Source: Planctomycetaceae bacterium
Lineage (GTDB): Bacteria; Planctomycetota; Planctomycetia; Pirellulales; UBA1268
Assembly (NCBI GenBank): GCA_947453875.1
Contig: CANGIH010000014.1
Span: 1 to 14,507 of the forward strand
Reading direction: 5' to 3'
Length of the DNA: 14,507 nt
Below the pieces are notes generated by a model. That model was given only the letters and a program-made list of their open reading frames with translations, searched no databases and was not told the DNA's origin. The position numbers and the translations under genes were made by a program. Numbering within the stretch: position 1 is the first letter of the stretch; the number at the start of each line of letters is the position of its first letter. Shown here piece after piece: positions 13,920 through 14,507 of this stretch.

Positions 13920-14507
13920 ATGCTCCCCCAACTCGCCTTCCGGATTCTCGACACCGTGTCCCCGAAATGCCTCTGGAAGGCGGGCTGGAATTTCGGCCTC
14001 AAGGGCATGCTCTCCGTCGAGCGATTCAAGGCCCGCAAGCGCCGCGGAATCGTCTTTCCGCCGTTCCTTCACCTCTCGATCATCAATTCCTGCAACCTCC
14101 GTTGCCAGGGTTGCTGGGTCGATGTCCAGGCGCCGCGGACCATGATGAGCACCGAGGAACTCGATGGGATCATTTCCGACGCCAAGGCGCACGGGAACTC
14201 CTTCTTCGGCCTCCTCGGCGGCGAGCCATTCCTCCATCCGGGGCTGTTTGACCTCCTGGAGAAACATGGCGATTGCTACTTCCAGATCGTCACCAACGGA
14301 CAGTTGATCACCCCCGAGGTGGCGCGGCGACTGGCACGCCTCGGCAATGCAACGCCGCTTGTGAGCATCGAGGGGGATGCGGCGACCAGCGACGTCCGCC
14401 GCGGCAATCGGCTGGTCCTCGACCGCACCCTCCGCGGCCTGGAATTGTGCCTCGAGGCACGGCTCCTCACCGGCGTGGCGACGAGCCTCTGCCAGTCGAA
14501 CTTCGAC
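13920..14507 (+). CDS. Radical SAM protein (3' end beyond window)
   Basis: Partial gene: 196 codons are open from the ATG at 13920 to the last base of the window, so the C-terminus is missing. Radical SAM enzymes use a 4Fe-4S cluster to cleave S-adenosylmethionine and start radical chemistry. The cluster motif C-N-L-R-C-Q-G-C (58-65; C58, C62, C65) is preceded by P-P-F-L-H-L-S-I-I-N-S, and the SAM-binding G-G-E-P motif is at 100-103 followed by F-L-H-P. Further TIM-barrel strands are visible in Q-I-V-T-N-G-Q-L-I (122-130) and P-L-V-S-I-E-G-D (146-153). The layout resembles the MoaA/PqqE/SPASM-type and HpnH-type branches, but the substrate cannot be named. Any C-terminal SPASM or other auxiliary cluster domain lies outside. 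The gene is 38 bases after the CobW gene and probably in one operon with it. Confidence 0.9.
   Translation, partial: MLPQLAFRILDTVSPKCLWKAGWNFGLKGMLSVERFKARKRRGIVFPPFLHLSIINSCNLRCQGCWVDVQAPRTMMSTEELDGIISDAKAHGNSFFGLLGGEPFLHPGLFDLLEKHGDCYFQIVTNGQLITPEVARRLARLGNATPLVSIEGDAATSDVRRGNRLVLDRTLRGLELCLEARLLTGVATSLCQSNFD

Overview
The window looks like chromosomal core-genome DNA from a planctomycete, probably a Pirellulales-type lineage. This is inferred from high G+C (roughly two-thirds by eye), mostly weak ribosome-binding sites, a secreted PQQ-propeller protein with the D-W-P-x-F-R-G-P opening common in that phylum, and the gene order phoH / HD-7TM / ybeY / CBS-domain protein / recO. No mobile element, CRISPR array, tRNA or rRNA was seen. 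Coding density is very high and no gene-free stretch exceeds about 170 bases.

Minus-strand block A (transcribed 10799 to 6210): purA (adenylosuccinate synthetase), uppS (undecaprenyl diphosphate synthase), cdsA (CDP-diglyceride synthase) and a secreted PQQ-like beta-propeller protein. uppS and cdsA overlap by four bases (GTGA). A GC-rich hairpin follows the propeller stop codon.

Minus-strand block B (6042 to 11): phoH (ATPase), a PgpH-like 7TM HD phosphodiesterase, ybeY (rRNA-processing endoribonuclease), a CorC/HlyC-type CBS protein and recO (DNA repair). Junctions are tight: 31 bp, one-base TAGTG overlap, four-base ATGA overlap, 6 bp. This is a translationally coupled version of a widely conserved cluster combining RNA metabolism, second-messenger signalling, ion homeostasis and repair.

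Plus-strand block C (10964 to the right edge), divergent from purA: an RluA-family pseudouridine synthase, then a stand-alone GcvH-like lipoyl-carrier protein, a CobW/COG0523-type metallo-GTPase with a C-x-C-C metal motif, and a radical SAM enzyme (C-x3-C-x2-C) cut by the window end. No other glycine-cleavage gene is visible here. The lipoyl carrier + metallochaperone GTPase + radical SAM trio is the best candidate for an undescribed system.

Several core enzymes carry unexpected changes in signature motifs: the YbeY third zinc His is Asp, the CdsA signature His and Arg are both Leu, a PurA substrate-loop Gly is Met, and the CorC-type membrane domain is poorly conserved. These are read directly from the DNA; their consequences are inferred.
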